A DNA stretch of 64,000 bases, from positions 135,468 through 199,467 of the forward strand of contig NZ_LR733979.1 of NCBI RefSeq assembly GCF_902506605.1, given 5' to 3'. A program made the translations under genes and the position numbers. This DNA is from Sphingomonas sp. AX6. GTDB lineage: Bacteria; Pseudomonadota; Alphaproteobacteria; Sphingomonadales; Sphingomonadaceae. Positions 1 through 8,773 of this stretch are shown in pieces (within the stretch, counting starts at the first letter, position 1; the number at the start of each line of letters is the position of its first letter). The notes beneath the pieces are model-generated. The model searched no databases, was not told the DNA's origin, and saw only the letters and a list, made by a program, of their open reading frames with translations.

Positions 1-2
1 AT

Positions 3-290
3 ACCGCGTCCAAATCGGGGATTGGCGGGCTGACCAAGCTGCTCGCCTGCGAATGGGCCGCAAAGGGCATCAACGTCAACGCCATCGCGCCGGGATATAT
101 CGCGACCAACAATACCGCCGCCCTCCAAGCCGACGAGACCCGCAACCGCCAGATCATGGACCGCATCCCCGCCGCGCGCTGGGGCGAGCCAAGCGACCTT
201 GGCGGGGCCGCGGTGTTCCTCGCGTCCGACGCCGCGCGCTACGTCCAGGGCCACATCCTCGCCGTCGATGGCGGGTGGCTGGCAAGGTGA
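3..290 (+). CDS. kduD: 2-dehydro-3-deoxy-D-gluconate 5-dehydrogenase, C-terminal part (SDR family)
   Basis: The gene enters from outside the window, so only about 95 C-terminal residues are present. It begins inside the SDR active site (the TASK of the YxASK motif) and continues with [18 protein letters not shown] and the C-terminal DGGWLAR, all characteristic of KduD. The family reduces or oxidises the 2,5-diketo-3-deoxygluconate / 2-keto-3-deoxygluconate pair with NAD(H) in the cytoplasm, the last step from unsaturated pectin fragments to KDG. It ends 86 bp before a KDG kinase gene on the same strand, which fits a uronate operon. The start, cofactor fold and upstream regulation cannot be seen. 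Confidence 0.9.
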   Translation, partial: TASKSGIGGLTKLLACEWAAKGINVNAIAPGYIATNNTAALQADETRNRQIMDRIPAARWGEPSDLGGAAVFLASDAARYVQGHILAVDGGWLAR

Positions 291-305
291 ACTTTACCCG
301 CCCCG

Positions 306-328
306 TTGGTGCTGAGCTTGTCGAAGCA
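306..328. repeat. REP-like hairpin between kduD and the KDG kinase gene
   Basis: A short inverted repeat, GGTGCT...AGCACC with the inner segment GAGCTTGTCGA, sits in the 85-bp gap. It has the look of the dispersed extragenic palindromes common in sphingomonad genomes. It may slow transcription or stabilise RNA ends within the operon; no U-tract follows, so it is not a classic terminator. Confidence 0.5.
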
Positions 329-375
329 CCTTCCTTCTCTTTAGAGGTTCGAAGCGTTCGAACGGGGAGAAGTCA

Positions 376-1389
376 GTGACCAAAGGCCGCATCGTCTGTT
401 TCGGGGAATTGCTGCTGCGCCTCACCGCGCCGGGGCGCGAGTTGTTGATGCAGTCGGGGCGGCTCGACGTGCATGTCGGCGGGGCGGAGGCGAATGTCGC
501 GATCGGGCTGGCCTGTCTCGACCACCCGACCGCCATGGTCAGCGCGGTGCCCGACAATCCCCTGGGACGCGGGGCTATCGCCGCCTTACGCGCGCAGGGC
601 GTGGACACATCCGGGGTACAACTGCGCGACGGGCGGATGGGGCTATATTTCCTTTCGCCGGGTGCTGGCTTGCGCGCGTCGGACATCGTCTATGACCGCG
701 CCGCGTCGGCCTTTGCCGAGGCACCCGCCGATGCGTTCGATTGGGACGCATTGCTCAACGGCGCGGCGCGGCTGCATCTGTCGGGGATCACGCCTGCGCT
801 TGGCCCTGCGACCGCCGCCGCCGCGATTGCCGCTGCCGAAGCGGCACAGGCGAAGGGCATCGCGGTGTCGTTCGACGGCAATTACCGCGCGCGGTTGTGG
901 GAGGCGTGGGATAGCGATCCGAAGTCGGTGCTAACGAAACTGGTGAGCCTGGCCGACCTGTTGTTCGGCAATCACCGCGACATCTCGCTGTTGCTGGGGC
1001 GCGAATTTTCGGGCGATGGTGCCGATCGTCGGCGCGAGGCGGCGGAAGCGGCGTTCGCGGCCTTCCCCAACCTCCAGCGCATCGCGTCCACTGCGCGGCA
1101 TGTTGACGACGCCGACCGCCACCGCATCGCCGCGCGGGTCGATACGCGCGAGCGCGGTTTTCAGACCGACGAAGTGGTGGTCGCGGGGATCATCGACCGG
1201 ATCGGCGGGGGCGATGCGTTCGCGACCGGCATCCTGCACGGCGTTCATTCGGGGCAGGGGCTGGAAGATACGGTGCGCTCCGGTCTCGCGGTCGCGTGCC
1301 TGAAACATTCGTTGCCCGGCGATGCGAGCCTGTTCCGGCGTACCGACATCGACGCCTTTCTCGAAGGCGGGCTGGACGTGAGAAGGTAA
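376..1389 (+). CDS. kdgK: 2-dehydro-3-deoxygluconokinase (PfkB family sugar kinase)
   Basis: This PfkB/ribokinase-family protein of 337 residues begins at a GTG codon. The N-terminus carries the typical opening IVCFGELLLRL and the glycine-rich HVGGAEANVA segment. The C-terminal active site GGGDAFATG lies near residues 275-284, with the catalytic aspartate in GGGD. The central FDGNYRARLW segment is typical of KDG kinases. The expected reaction is ATP-dependent phosphorylation of 2-keto-3-deoxygluconate to KDPG in the cytoplasm. The gene sits between kduD and a carboxylesterase (4 bp gap to the next start), in a cluster that makes KDG from pectin. A KDPG aldolase gene is not in the window. Confidence 0.88.
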   Translation: MTKGRIVCFGELLLRLTAPGRELLMQSGRLDVHVGGAEANVAIGLACLDHPTAMVSAVPDNPLGRGAIAALRAQGVDTSGVQLRDGRMGLYFLSPGAGLRASDIVYDRAASAFAEAPADAFDWDALLNGAARLHLSGITPALGPATAAAAIAAAEAAQAKGIAVSFDGNYRARLWEAWDSDPKSVLTKLVSLADLLFGNHRDISLLLGREFSGDGADRRREAAEAAFAAFPNLQRIASTARHVDDADRHRIAARVDTRERGFQTDEVVVAGIIDRIGGGDAFATGILHGVHSGQGLEDTVRSGLAVACLKHSLPGDASLFRRTDIDAFLEGGLDVRR

Positions 1390-1393
1390 CGCG

Positions 1394-2944
1394 ATGGTCG
1401 ATCGGCGAGCGGTGCTGGGGTTGGGCGCGGGGCTGTCGCTGGTCCCGTTCGCCGCCGGGGCGCAGCGCGGCGATCCGGTTGCAACTGGCAAGTCCGGGCG
1501 CTGGCAGGGCACGCGCGAAGGCAATCTCTCGGTGTTTCGTGGCATCCGCTACGGTGCGGATATGAGCCGCCGCCGGTTTCAGGCACCGGTCGCGCCGAAG
1601 CCCGTCCGCGACATTCTACAGGCGACCGAGTTCGGCCCGTCCTGCCCGCAGCGCGGCGGCAGCGACCTGACGCAGCGCGAGGATTGCCTGTTCCTCAACG
1701 TCTGGACCCCCGGCACCGATGCGCGCGCCAGCCGCCCGGTGATGGTCTATTTCCATGGCGGCGCCTATTCGGGTGGGACGGTGATCGAGCCGCTGGTGTT
1801 TGGCCAGCATCTGGCCGGGCAGGACGTGGTCGTCGTCACCGTCAATCACCGGTTGAATGCGCTGGGCTATCTCTATCTCGACCGGCTCGCGAAGGGCTTT
1901 GCCGATAGCGGCAATGCCGGGCAGCTCGACCTGATCCTCGCGCTTCGATGGGTGCGCGACAATATCGCCGGGTTCGGGGGCGACCCGGGGCGGGTGATGG
2001 TGTTCGGGCAATCGGGCGGCGGCGCGAAGATCGCGACGCTGATGGCGACGCCTGCCGCCAGGGGACTGTTTCATTCGGCCGCGACGATGAGCGGGCAGCA
2101 GGTGACGGCGTCCGGGCCGCTCAATGCGACGCGGCGGGCGGAGGCGTTTCTCGCGCGGTTGAAGGCACGGCCCGGCGATCTGATCGACATGCCCGTCGAG
2201 CGATTGATCGAGGGGTTGGAGGCCGAAGATCCGATTCTGGGCGGCGGCGTCTATATGGGGCCGGTGCTCGACATGAAGTGGCTGACGCGCCATCCCTTCT
2301 GGCCCGACGCGCATCCGCAAGGGAATGCAATCCCGCTGATCCTTGGCAATACCAAGGACGAAACGCGCGCCTTTATCGATCCGCGCGGACCTGCGATGCA
2401 GGGGTTGGCCTGGGACAATCTGGCCGCGCGGCTGACGCCGCAGCTTCGGCTCGACGCGCATCCCGAATGGGTGGTGGCCGAGTTTCGCGCGCGCTATCCC
2501 GCGATGTCGCCTGCCGACCTGTTCTACGCTGCGACGACGGCGGGGCGCAGCTGGCGCGGGCAGGTGATCGAGGCTGAGGAGCGGGCACGGGCGGGGGCAC
2601 CGGCGTGGGTCTATCGATTCGATTTGCAGTCGCCGGTCGATCGCTTGCGCGGTGCGGCGCATACCGACGATATTCCGTTCGTGTTCGGGACGCTCGACGC
2701 GTCGGGATCGAAAAGCGGGACGGGGCGCGCGGCGAGAGCTTTGTCGCAGGCTATGATGGAGGCATTCGTCGCGCACGCCGCGCGCGGCGATCCGAACGGG
2801 GCGGGGCTGCCCCGCTGGCCGCGGCACACGTTGGGCGAACGGCAGACGATGATGTTCGATGCCAAGGTTCGGGTGGAGAATGATCCGCGCGGCTGGGAGC
2901 GCGAATTGTTCTCGCGGTTTCAGTATATCCAGCCGGGGAGCTGA
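1394..2944 (+). CDS. secreted type-B carboxylesterase
   Basis: A 516-residue alpha/beta hydrolase of the carboxylesterase type-B family. Residues 1-24 look like a signal peptide (MVDRRAVLGLGAG... followed by AGAQ), with RR suggesting possible Tat export. The nucleophile elbow reads FGQSGGGAK, with serine near residue 207, instead of the more usual GESAG. The acid is probably the glutamate of TKDETRAF (about 320) and the base the histidine of AAHTDDIPF (about 422). The EDCLFLNVW segment is also conserved in the family. It starts 4 bp after kdgK and so is probably co-transcribed. In this setting it may remove acetyl, methyl or feruloyl esters from pectic polymers, but the substrate is inference. 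Confidence 0.8.
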   Translation: MVDRRAVLGLGAGLSLVPFAAGAQRGDPVATGKSGRWQGTREGNLSVFRGIRYGADMSRRRFQAPVAPKPVRDILQATEFGPSCPQRGGSDLTQREDCLFLNVWTPGTDARASRPVMVYFHGGAYSGGTVIEPLVFGQHLAGQDVVVVTVNHRLNALGYLYLDRLAKGFADSGNAGQLDLILALRWVRDNIAGFGGDPGRVMVFGQSGGGAKIATLMATPAARGLFHSAATMSGQQVTASGPLNATRRAEAFLARLKARPGDLIDMPVERLIEGLEAEDPILGGGVYMGPVLDMKWLTRHPFWPDAHPQGNAIPLILGNTKDETRAFIDPRGPAMQGLAWDNLAARLTPQLRLDAHPEWVVAEFRARYPAMSPADLFYAATTAGRSWRGQVIEAEERARAGAPAWVYRFDLQSPVDRLRGAAHTDDIPFVFGTLDASGSKSGTGRAARALSQAMMEAFVAHAARGDPNGAGLPRWPRHTLGERQTMMFDAKVRVENDPRGWERELFSRFQYIQPGS

Positions 2945-2960
2945 GCATTTCCTCAGCTTA

Positions 2961-3068
2961 CGTCACCCCGGCCGAAGTGCCGGGGTCCACTTAGCCGCTA
3001 GCGTGTTGTAACCATTTCGAGCGCACGCTTGCCGGTCGGTAGACCCCGGCACTTCGGCCGGGGTGACG
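2961..3068. repeat. pair of facing REP-like palindromes between convergent genes
   Basis: The left copy (2961-2990) reads CGTCACCCCGGCCGAAGTGC... and the right copy (3041-3068) is its inverted partner ending GGCCGGGGTGACG. Each copy forms its own hairpin, and the two can also pair with each other. The element lies between the convergent carboxylesterase and ThuA genes, where a bidirectional terminator is expected. Related copies occur at 16912-17009, 39645-39674, 52684-52787 and 63147-63253. Confidence 0.8.
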
Positions 3069-3087
3069 GTTATGGGGTGAAAACGCC

Positions 3088-4200
3088 CTATTTCTCCGAA
3101 ATCGGATAGCTGATGATCAGCGACAGCGGCTCGCTCCCCACTTGCCGGATACCGACTTCGGCACCGGTATAGAGATACGCCGCCATGCCCCGTTTCAACC
3201 GCCGGGTGACGCCGTCCGAGGTCACATCGCCTTCGCCCGCCAGCACGTAATACACCTCGTCATGGTCGATGGGGTGGATGCCGATCGCAGCACCGACATG
3301 CAGGTCGCGGCGGCGGAATTCCATCGTGCGCGCGGGCACGGCGTCGGAGATGCGGTAGGCGGTGCTCATGCCGATCGCCCCGTGCGGTGGGGGTTCGTCG
3401 CGAACCTTGTCGCGCTGGTCGATGACCACCATCGCGGGTGCCTTGGCCGTGCCCGCAGCCCAGGCCAGGCCACCGCGCACATGCGCCAGGACGCGAGGAT
3501 CGGCCCAGCTTTCCGGGCGGTGACCGAGCCCGGTATAGAAGACGCGCCCGCCTTCGAACCGGTGTGCCCAGGCAAGCGCGACGGGATTGGGGTCCTTCTC
3601 CCCGATCGATGCCGGGTCGAGCGTCAGCAGCATATCGACCGAGGGCGACAGGTCGGCGAACCAATACCATTCGTCCTCGATCCGAAAGGCGTCGGGGAGG
3701 GGGGCGGTCGAGGGGTGGGCGCGGGGCGTTTTCGTGACCGCGCCCTCGGGCGTGCCGTCTGGATGGCGGGCGAAGCGACCGCCGATCATCCGCGTGTACC
3801 ACGGCCAGTGATGGTGCGAATCGGCCGCCGCGTGGATGGCAACGATCCCGCCGCCGTCGCGCACGAAGCGTTGGAGCGCGTCGCGACGCGCGCCGAGCCA
3901 CCATTCGCTGGCTGGATCGTCGGGTTTGGTCGTGTTGCTGAGCAGGACGATCGCGTCGAAGCGGGCGAGTGCGGCGGGATCGTCGAACAGCGCGGGGTCT
4001 TCGCTAGCGACGACCAGCAAGCCTTCCTGTTTTGCGATCGCGCGTATCGCTTCAGTCGCCGGCTCGATCGACGCGTGGCGATAGCCGGTAGTGTGGCTGA
4101 AGATCAGCACCGATGGCGCAGGCGGCACGGACGCCACTTGCGGTGCCGCGCCGATGAGTAGCCATGCGGCCGCAGATAAGGCGATCAGTCTTGCCAGCAT
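3088..4200 (-). CDS. secreted ThuA-domain protein with C-terminal cupin domain
   Basis: A 370-residue exported protein. The first ~25 residues (MLARLIALSAAAWLLIGAAP) form a signal peptide. Residues ~30-245 match the ThuA fold, a class I glutamine-amidotransferase-like domain, with SVLIFSHTTGYRHASI, GGGIVAIHAAADSHHHWPWY and a late VFYTGLGHRPESW. Residues ~265-365 match a cupin with GIHPIDHDEVYYVLAGEGDV and an RLKRGMAAYLYTG turn. A strong AGGAGG precedes the ATG. It lies 30 bp downstream of the pectate lyase on the same strand. ThuA proteins are linked to carbohydrate metabolism but lack a general enzymatic assignment, so the role is open; a periplasmic sugar-handling function is inference. Confidence 0.75.
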   Translation of the reverse strand: MLARLIALSAAAWLLIGAAPQVASVPPAPSVLIFSHTTGYRHASIEPATEAIRAIAKQEGLLVVASEDPALFDDPAALARFDAIVLLSNTTKPDDPASEWWLGARRDALQRFVRDGGGIVAIHAAADSHHHWPWYTRMIGGRFARHPDGTPEGAVTKTPRAHPSTAPLPDAFRIEDEWYWFADLSPSVDMLLTLDPASIGEKDPNPVALAWAHRFEGGRVFYTGLGHRPESWADPRVLAHVRGGLAWAAGTAKAPAMVVIDQRDKVRDEPPPHGAIGMSTAYRISDAVPARTMEFRRRDLHVGAAIGIHPIDHDEVYYVLAGEGDVTSDGVTRRLKRGMAAYLYTGAEVGIRQVGSEPLSLIISYPISEK

Positions 4201-4230
4201 AACCCCTCCTGTCGGGTCGTTCCTTTACCC

Positions 4231-5631
4231 TTATCGCCGCATTTGCGCATCGCGGGCGCTTTGATTTTCCTGGATCGGGCCTTTTTGTCCCGGATAGCGA
4301 CCCGATTTCGGCTCCATCGTGTCGAGATTCCAGTCGGCGTCGATGAAGGGCGCCTTGGTCGGCTTTTGCTTGGGATAGCCGCCGGTTTCCTTTTCGTCGT
4401 CGATGATTTCCCCGCGCCCTTCCGCGATGAAGAACAGCACGCGGATATCGTCGGCATCACGGTCCCAGGGCCGCGCGCCGGCATTGGCGAGCAGATAGGT
4501 TTCCAGTTCGGCGGCGGGCATGACCGGCAGTCCCTGTGGCCAAACCACCGGCTGCCTCGCCTCGATCAGCTTCGCTTTGGTGACGCCGTAGCGGCCGAAT
4601 TGCGGAAGCGGTTCGCCATATTTATCGACCGCGATGTTGTCGCGCGCGTGATAGCGCAGGTCGCCATCGCCCCCCAGCATCATGAACGGCAGGCTATCGT
4701 CGGTGGACGGGCCTGCGCGCATCACGTTGCCGACCGCCGAGAGTTCGCCAAGCTGATACGGCACGCCCGCCCATTCGAGCGCCATCAGGTTGTAATGCAC
4801 CGCGCGCGTGCCGGGGTCGTAGATGAAATTGTTGACCACGGCGGCATGGACCCCGCCCTTCAACAATGGCGAGCGTTCGACATTATGGGCGTAGATATTG
4901 CGATAGATCAGGATGCCGGTGGCATTGTCGTGGATCAGCGAGCCTTTGGAATGCTCGCCCTTGGGATGGGTCGAATCGGCCAGCCCTTCTGCGAGCAGAT
5001 TGTAGCTGAAGGTGATGTTGTGGCTGGTGCCCTTGCGCCATTCCTCGACCGTATCGCCGGTAAAGCGCGGCCCCGAAGCCGAAAGATTCTCGTCCGGCGC
5101 CCAGGTCATGGTGCTGTGATCGACGATCACGTTGCGCGCGCCGACGGTGGATAGCGCATCGGGCTCCCATCCCGACCGCTTGGCACCGCCATCGGCACCG
5201 GGACGAATACGGATATGACGAATGATGACGTCGTGCGTCTTCACATCGAACCCGCCGCGGATGAAGGTGACGCCGGGCGACGGCGCGGTCTGACCGGCGA
5301 TGGTCAGATAGGGTTCGGTGATGTCGAGCGCGGTCATCCCCATGTCGATCACGCCGCCGACTTCGAACACGATGATGCGCGGACCCTTGGTTTCGACCGC
5401 CGCCTTGAACGATCCGGGGCCGTCGGGGTTGAGATTGGTAACTCGGATGATGCTTCCGCCGCGCCCCCCTTGCGTGGCCGCAGCCCAACCCTGGGCACCA
5501 GGAAACGCAGGTTTCCCCGCATTCTGTACCGCCGGATTCGGCGATGAGCGATCGCTCACTTCGGCCTGCGCGGCGAAGGGAAGGGCGGGGATCGTTGCCA
5601 TAAAGGCTACGGTCGCGAGCCATTTCATCAT
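4231..5631 (-). CDS. secreted pectate lyase (polysaccharide lyase family 1 type)
   Basis: The protein has a signal peptide (MMKWLATVAFMATIPALPFAAQA) followed by the pectate-lyase opening AFPGAQGWAAATQGGRGGS, then SIIRVTNLNPDGPGSFKAA and the beta-helix rungs VIVDHSTMTWAPDENLS and NATGILIYRNIYAHN. It would cleave polygalacturonate by beta-elimination in the periplasm or outside the cell. The start is placed at the ATG-ATG pair at 5631/5628, after GGAGAG; an in-frame upstream start at 5682 would put 17 residues before the signal peptide and is unlikely. It leads the small operon with the ThuA protein and is divergent from a TonB receptor. A TGACACCGGT operator lies about 60 bp upstream. Confidence 0.85.
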   Translation of the reverse strand: MMKWLATVAFMATIPALPFAAQAEVSDRSSPNPAVQNAGKPAFPGAQGWAAATQGGRGGSIIRVTNLNPDGPGSFKAAVETKGPRIIVFEVGGVIDMGMTALDITEPYLTIAGQTAPSPGVTFIRGGFDVKTHDVIIRHIRIRPGADGGAKRSGWEPDALSTVGARNVIVDHSTMTWAPDENLSASGPRFTGDTVEEWRKGTSHNITFSYNLLAEGLADSTHPKGEHSKGSLIHDNATGILIYRNIYAHNVERSPLLKGGVHAAVVNNFIYDPGTRAVHYNLMALEWAGVPYQLGELSAVGNVMRAGPSTDDSLPFMMLGGDGDLRYHARDNIAVDKYGEPLPQFGRYGVTKAKLIEARQPVVWPQGLPVMPAAELETYLLANAGARPWDRDADDIRVLFFIAEGRGEIIDDEKETGGYPKQKPTKAPFIDADWNLDTMEPKSGRYPGQKGPIQENQSARDAQMRR

Positions 5632-5690
5632 CGTCTCTCCTATTGGTTGACCCTTCTTGACACGGGCCGTTGTTCGTAACAATGTCGCTA

Positions 5691-5704
5691 TGACACCGGT
5701 TACT
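5691..5704. promoter_or_regulatory. putative LacI-type operator upstream of the pectate lyase
   Basis: The site reads TGACACCGGTTACT, a palindrome-like motif with a central CpG typical of LacI-family operators; the perfect form would be TGACACCGGTGTCA. The 10-base core TGACACCGGT recurs, in either orientation, at 5843-5856, 55701-55714 and 57543-57556, each time upstream of a uronate-related gene. Repression by the LacI protein at 56443-57489 is inferred. Confidence 0.6.
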
Positions 5705-5842
5705 CAAGCACTAAAACGGGTGTCGGATCGCGAAAACGCGACAGATCGGCGAGAGGATGCGGAAATCGGGCGCGACAGCGCCCCCTTCCTCAACCCGAAA
5801 AATCGAAGACTCCGGCGATTCGCGTCGGGTCTCGCAGGATTT

Positions 5843-5856
5843 GACTACCGGTGTCA
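5843..5856. promoter_or_regulatory. putative LacI-type operator upstream of the TonB receptor
   Basis: The site reads GACTACCGGTGTCA, which is TGACACCGGTAGTC on the other strand. It shares the core TGACACCGGT with three other sites in the window. It ends 34 bp before the receptor start, overlapping where RNA polymerase or the leader would sit, which fits repression. Confidence 0.6.
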
Positions 5857-5890
5857 GCTAAAGGCTGACCGGCGGGAGAGGGGATAGAAG

Positions 5891-8773
5891 ATGGCCGATC
5901 GGAACCGCGCGCGGATGTTGACGCGATGGATGGGGGCAACCTCGTTGATGGTGATGGCGCAGGTGGCTCATGCGCAGGAGGCAGGCGCGCCGGTCGATCC
6001 CGAAGTCACGCAGGCCGAAGCGCAGGTCGCTCAGGAAGCGGACGGCACAGAGGTCGTCGTTACCGGTTTTCGTGCCTCGCTCGACGCCGCGCTCAACGTG
6101 AAGCGCGAATCGGTGGCGGCGGTCGATGCGATCATTGCCGAGGACATTGCCAAATTCCCCGACCAGAACCTGGCCGAATCGCTGCAACGCATCCCTGGCA
6201 TCTCGATCCAGCGCGACGGCGGCGAGGGGCGTGCGATCACCGTTCGCGGGCTGGGCGCGCAATTCACGCGCGTCCGCGTGAACGGGCTGGAGACGATCGC
6301 AACCTCGCATGACGGCGCATCGTCGAACCGCGATCGCGCGTTCGATTTCAACGTGTTCGCGTCCGAACTGTTCAGTTCGCTGGTCGTGCGCAAGACCGCC
6401 GAGGCTTCGCTGGACGAAGGGTCGCTCGGCGCGGTGGTCGATCTAAACACCGGCAATCCGCTAGCGGGAAAGACGGGCTTCACCTTCGTCGCATCGGGGC
6501 AGGGATCGTACAACGACCTGTCGGAGACGGTCGGACCGCGGCTGGCAGGGCTGATTTCGTGGAAGTCGCCCGACGGCACGCTGGGCGCATCGGTGTCGGC
6601 CGCCTATCAAAAAACCGAGACGCTGGAGTTGGGCAACAACACCGTGCGCTGGGCGCAGGCGCGGTTCGATTCGGTTGCAGGCGTGCCGTGTTTCTTCACG
6701 ACCGCGACCAGCACGGTGCGCGCGTCGAACAGCGGCGGCGTCTACCGCCCCAGCGCCGGCTGTGATGCGGCGGCGCTTGCCTTCCACCCGCGTATTCCGC
6801 GTTATGGCGCGGTCGAACATAGTCGCGAGCGGCTGGGGATCACGGGCAGCGTCCAATGGTCGCCGACCGATGCGACCCGCGTGTCGATCGACGGGCTCTA
6901 TTCCAAGTTCAACCAGGATCGCCGCGAAAAATGGGGCGAAGTCCTGCTGCGGTCGAACGAACGCTCGATCGATGTCGTCGATTATCAGGTCGATGGCGAC
7001 GGCAACATGATCTCTGCCACGCTCAACGATGCGTGGGTCAGGACCGAGCATTTCCTGAAACAGTCCGAAACCGAATTCTATCAGATCGGCGCGACCTGGG
7101 ATCAGGATGTTACCGAAAATTTCCGCTTCACCGCGCTCGGCGGCTACTCGAAATCCAATGCCAGTGTGCCGGTCGAGACGACGGTGGTGTTCGACGATCG
7201 CGATGCGCAGGGGTATCAGTACGACTATACCGACATGGAATTCCCGCGGCTGACCTTTGGGACCAGCGTTACCGATCCCGCCAATTTCCAGCTCGCCGAA
7301 ATCCGCGATCGGCCTTCGGACAACATCAACCAGTTCCGCACCGCGCAACTGCGCACCGAATGGGACGTGGCGGAGGGCTATATGCTCAAATTGGGCGGTA
7401 TGTGGCGGCGCTATGATTTCGACATTACCGCGTTCACGCGCGACACCGCGGTGTGCGGCAATGGCGGGCGGGATCTGGTGCTGGGCACGATCACTTGTTC
7501 GCCGACATCGGCGTTCGGACCCAGCGCGGTGTATGGATTCCCCGTCACCGCTGCCTTGTCCGAACTGTTCCAGCTTGGCCGCGCGGGCCAGCCATCGGGC
7601 AACAGCAACAGCTGGCTGATCCCCAATCTCGACGCGGCCACCGCCTTCACCAACCTCTATGGTCGCACGGCTCGCATCGATGCGGGCAATAACCGCGGCG
7701 TAGTCGAGGAAACCTATGGCGGTTATTTCCAGGTCGATGCCAAGGGAGAGTTGGCAGGGTTGGAATATGCCGCGAACGCGGGGATGCGTTATGTCCGCAC
7801 CGATCAGTCGTCCTATGGCATCAACAGCGGCGTCGTTGCCACGGTCGAGCGTAGTTACGACGATTGGCTTCCGTCGATGAACGTCGCGCTGTTTCCGCAC
7901 CGCGATTTCATCATCCGCGGCGCCGTGGCAAAGGTCATCACGCGCCCGTCGCTTGGCAATCTGACACCGGGCGGGTCGGCCGACGGGTTCAATTTCCGCG
8001 TGACCAACGGCAACCCGTTCCTGGAGCCGTTCCGCGCCACCACTTACGACCTGTCGTTCGAATGGTATTTCGCGCCCCAGGCGATCGCGTCGGTCGCGTT
8101 GTTCAAAAAGGACATCGCCAGTTTCCCCGTCGGGATCACACGGACGGGCACTTTCACCGAAACCGGGCTGCCGGCATCGGTGTTGGTGCCGTCGTCGCCC
8201 GCCGCGCTCAACCCTGCGCTCCAGTCGCAGCCGATTTGGACGATCGCGACAACGGGCAACGGTGCCGGTGCGGAATTGAAGGGGATCGAACTTGCGCTCC
8301 AGGCCCCCTTCACGTTCCTGCCTGGGTTCCTGTCGAACTTCGGGGGGATCGTGAACGCGACCTTCGTCGATTCCTCGGCCACCTATACCCAGCAGGGACC
8401 GGCGATCGTGCCCGGCGGCGGTCTCCCGTCGCAGTCGTTGGAATCGACGCTCTATGGCCTGTCGAAAGAGTCGTTCAACGCGACGCTATACTATGAGGAC
8501 GACCGGTTCAGTGCGCGCACCTCGGTCACCTATCGCGGTCCCTATGTCGATGGCGGGTCGGGCACCGGCAATATCTTTGAAGGCTATGAAGGCATCACCA
8601 ATGTCGACGCGTCGATCCGCTACAAGCTGACCGACTGGGTCGAATTGTCGGTGGAGGGCACCAATCTGACCGACGCCTATCGTCGCCGTTGGGTCGATGT
8701 CGATGCGCGCCGCAATTATGAGAACAATCATTTCGGGCGCACCATATTGTTCGGCGCGCGCGTTAAATTGTGA
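5891..8773 (+). CDS. TonB-dependent outer-membrane receptor, probable oligouronide importer
   Basis: A 960-residue receptor starting at ATG after GGGAGAGGGG. A signal peptide ends near ...VAHAQ (about residue 29). A TonB box-like TEVVVTG follows at about residues 53-59. The plug domain has DQNLAESLQRIPGISIQRD and ITVRGLGAQFTRVRVNG. The rest is a beta-barrel ending in FGARVKL, with a C-terminal aromatic-rich strand. This form is typical of the large sugar-uptake receptors of Sphingomonas and Caulobacter. It would import pectin or hemicellulose oligosaccharides, energised by TonB-ExbBD. It is divergent from the pectate lyase, overlaps the following GH43 gene by 4 bp, and has an operator-like site 34 bp upstream. 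Confidence 0.88.
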   Translation: MADRNRARMLTRWMGATSLMVMAQVAHAQEAGAPVDPEVTQAEAQVAQEADGTEVVVTGFRASLDAALNVKRESVAAVDAIIAEDIAKFPDQNLAESLQRIPGISIQRDGGEGRAITVRGLGAQFTRVRVNGLETIATSHDGASSNRDRAFDFNVFASELFSSLVVRKTAEASLDEGSLGAVVDLNTGNPLAGKTGFTFVASGQGSYNDLSETVGPRLAGLISWKSPDGTLGASVSAAYQKTETLELGNNTVRWAQARFDSVAGVPCFFTTATSTVRASNSGGVYRPSAGCDAAALAFHPRIPRYGAVEHSRERLGITGSVQWSPTDATRVSIDGLYSKFNQDRREKWGEVLLRSNERSIDVVDYQVDGDGNMISATLNDAWVRTEHFLKQSETEFYQIGATWDQDVTENFRFTALGGYSKSNASVPVETTVVFDDRDAQGYQYDYTDMEFPRLTFGTSVTDPANFQLAEIRDRPSDNINQFRTAQLRTEWDVAEGYMLKLGGMWRRYDFDITAFTRDTAVCGNGGRDLVLGTITCSPTSAFGPSAVYGFPVTAALSELFQLGRAGQPSGNSNSWLIPNLDAATAFTNLYGRTARIDAGNNRGVVEETYGGYFQVDAKGELAGLEYAANAGMRYVRTDQSSYGINSGVVATVERSYDDWLPSMNVALFPHRDFIIRGAVAKVITRPSLGNLTPGGSADGFNFRVTNGNPFLEPFRATTYDLSFEWYFAPQAIASVALFKKDIASFPVGITRTGTFTETGLPASVLVPSSPAALNPALQSQPIWTIATTGNGAGAELKGIELALQAPFTFLPGFLSNFGGIVNATFVDSSATYTQQGPAIVPGGGLPSQSLESTLYGLSKESFNATLYYEDDRFSARTSVTYRGPYVDGGSGTGNIFEGYEGITNVDASIRYKLTDWVELSVEGTNLTDAYRRRWVDVDARRNYENNHFGRTILFGARVKL

